Source: an uncultured Paracoccaceae bacterium
GTDB taxonomy: Bacteria > Pseudomonadota > Alphaproteobacteria > Rhodobacterales > Rhodobacteraceae
Direction: 5' to 3'
Assembly: GCA_951812305.1 (NCBI GenBank)
Contig: CATOSB010000002.1
Location: 248,001-312,000, forward strand
DNA length: 64,000 nucleotides
A program made the translations under genes and the position numbers. The notes below the pieces were generated by a model, which was not told the DNA's origin, did not search any database, and saw nothing but the letters and a program-made list of their open reading frames with translations. Positions 63,195 through 64,000 of this stretch are shown here, piece by piece (within the stretch, counting starts at the first letter, position 1; each line of letters begins with the position of its first letter).

Positions 63195-63325
63195 CGGCCA
63201 TCGCCTGCCCGCCCCGGTGGGCTGGCGATTTGTCTAGGCAGGGCGGGAGCTAGAGATTTCGTGCGGATTTGGCTGATATAAAGTGATCCCCTTTGAGGTT
63301 GATCGCCATCCCGCGGGCAGGCGAT
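63195..63325 (-). repeat. Dispersed intergenic repeat (family R1), copy D
   Basis: On the minus strand: atcgcctgcccgcgggatgg-cgatc, actttatatcagccaaatcc-gcacga, acaaatcgccagccc-accgg-ggcgggcaggcgat. Same order as copies A and B, opposite orientation, more diverged. No gene in 63326-63468. Confidence 0.7.
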
Positions 63326-63468
63326 GCCTCCATTGAGGTTGGAAACCCAACGCCTCTCAACGACCGCTCTGGCCCAATTCCAGCCCAAACAAAATCCCTC
63401 ACTCTAACCACTTTCACCCAACCCCCAACGCTGCCATAATGCAGCAAAACAACAAGACAGAGCAGCCG

Positions 63469-64000
63469 ATGTCCGCCGACGATCTTCTTTCCGGCCAACC
63501 CACTGACGGCGCCTATGACGCCTCCGCTATCGAGGTGCTCGAGGGCCTTGAACCCGTGCGCAAACGCCCCGGCATGTATATCGGCGGCACCGATGAGCGT
63601 GCCCTGCACCATCTGGTCGCCGAGGTGCTCGACAACTCGATGGATGAGGCCGTCGCAGGCCACGCCACCCGCATCGAGGTCGAACTCCACGCCGATCATT
63701 CCGTCACCATCCGCGACAACGGCCGTGGCATCCCCGTCGACCCGCACCCGAAATTCCCCGATAAATCCGCGCTGGAGGTGATCATGTGCACCCTCCACGC
63801 GGGCGGCAAATTCTCCGGCAAGGCCTACCAGACCTCCGGCGGCCTGCATGGCGTCGGCGTCAGCGTCGTCAACGCCCTGTCCGACACCCTGCGCGTTGAA
63901 GTCGCCCGCAACCGCGAACTCTTTGCACAGGAATTCTCGCGCGGTCTGCCGCAAGGCCCGGTTCAAACGCTCGGTGCCACCCCCAACCGGCGCGGCACCA
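63469..64000 (+). CDS. parE: DNA topoisomerase IV subunit B, 3' end beyond the window
   Basis: GHKL ATPase N-terminus: IEVLEGLEPVRKRPGMYIGG, HHLVAEVLDNSMDEAVAGHA (catalytic Glu and Mg-binding Asn), IRDNGRGIPVDPHPKF, and YQTSGGLHGVGVSVVNALSD. The YDASAIEVLEGLEPVRKR opening and PHPKFPDKSALEVIMC are closer to alphaproteobacterial ParE than GyrB. The start is either ATG 63469 (MSADDLLSG, preferred by family length) or ATG 63439. Decatenates daughter chromosomes with ParC. Confidence 0.93.
   Translation, partial: MSADDLLSGQPTDGAYDASAIEVLEGLEPVRKRPGMYIGGTDERALHHLVAEVLDNSMDEAVAGHATRIEVELHADHSVTIRDNGRGIPVDPHPKFPDKSALEVIMCTLHAGGKFSGKAYQTSGGLHGVGVSVVNALSDTLRVEVARNRELFAQEFSRGLPQGPVQTLGATPNRRGT

Overview
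The window looks like a chromosomal segment of a marine Rhodobacterales (Roseobacter-group) alphaproteobacterium. Evidence: a GcrA cell-cycle regulator, two Rhodobacterales-type Hint-domain proteins, ParE/DnaE/ArgF/ArgD/PurB of alphaproteobacterial character, and short hairpin repeats of a kind I associate with this order. The exact genus cannot be read from the sequence. The striking property is insertion-sequence load: seven near-identical IS66-type elements (plus a 91-bp remnant of another), three IS4, two IS630, one ISAzo13-type, one IS110, plus Tn3 and integrase debris and a decayed prophage tail module.

Layout. 1-5.3 kb: a sodium-symporter/histidine-kinase fusion (open at the left edge), a FliM/FliN-type C-terminal protein and gnd. 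5.4-17.1 kb: an alpha/beta hydrolase gene and its upstream partner, a membrane-protein gene now cut into three by IS66-1, by a 6.5-kb IS4-flanked composite insertion (cargo: a Wzc-like gene truncated at the kinase P-loop, plus two IS630 copies), and by IS66-2 at its start codon. I can rejoin it in frame to 333 codons. 17.2-25.2 kb: argF, argD, an EamA transporter, gcrA, a DUF6314 gene, a secreted protein whose signal peptide is split by IS66-3, and purB. 25.3-27.3 kb: a cysteine-rich protein and a small gene truncated by an ISAzo13-type element.

27.4-39.9 kb: one long minus-strand purine operon, xdhA-xdhB-xdhC-ABC ATPase-permease-permease-BMP binding protein. The genes would import purine nucleosides/bases and oxidise hypoxanthine/xanthine, but the first permease is split by a 3.1-kb tandem of two IS66 copies. 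40-41 kb: an ArsR regulator/SRPBCC pair with two palindromic operator candidates.

41.2-49.9 kb: an 8.75-kb IS66-flanked composite insertion with an 8-bp target duplication at its outer ends. It holds IS110, an intact 479-aa protein of unknown function, a deleted tyrosine recombinase, a Tn3 transposase fragment and a third IS4. 50-56 kb: dnaE and two Hint-domain genes. The second Hint gene is cut by an abrupt junction to a G+C-rich prophage tail module (56.1-62.7 kb). 63.4 kb to the end: the start of parE.

Target-site duplications and in-frame rejoining allowed the insertion history to be reconstructed base by base. Two dispersed repeat families not tied to IS elements were also seen; one of them lies inside the xdhB coding sequence.
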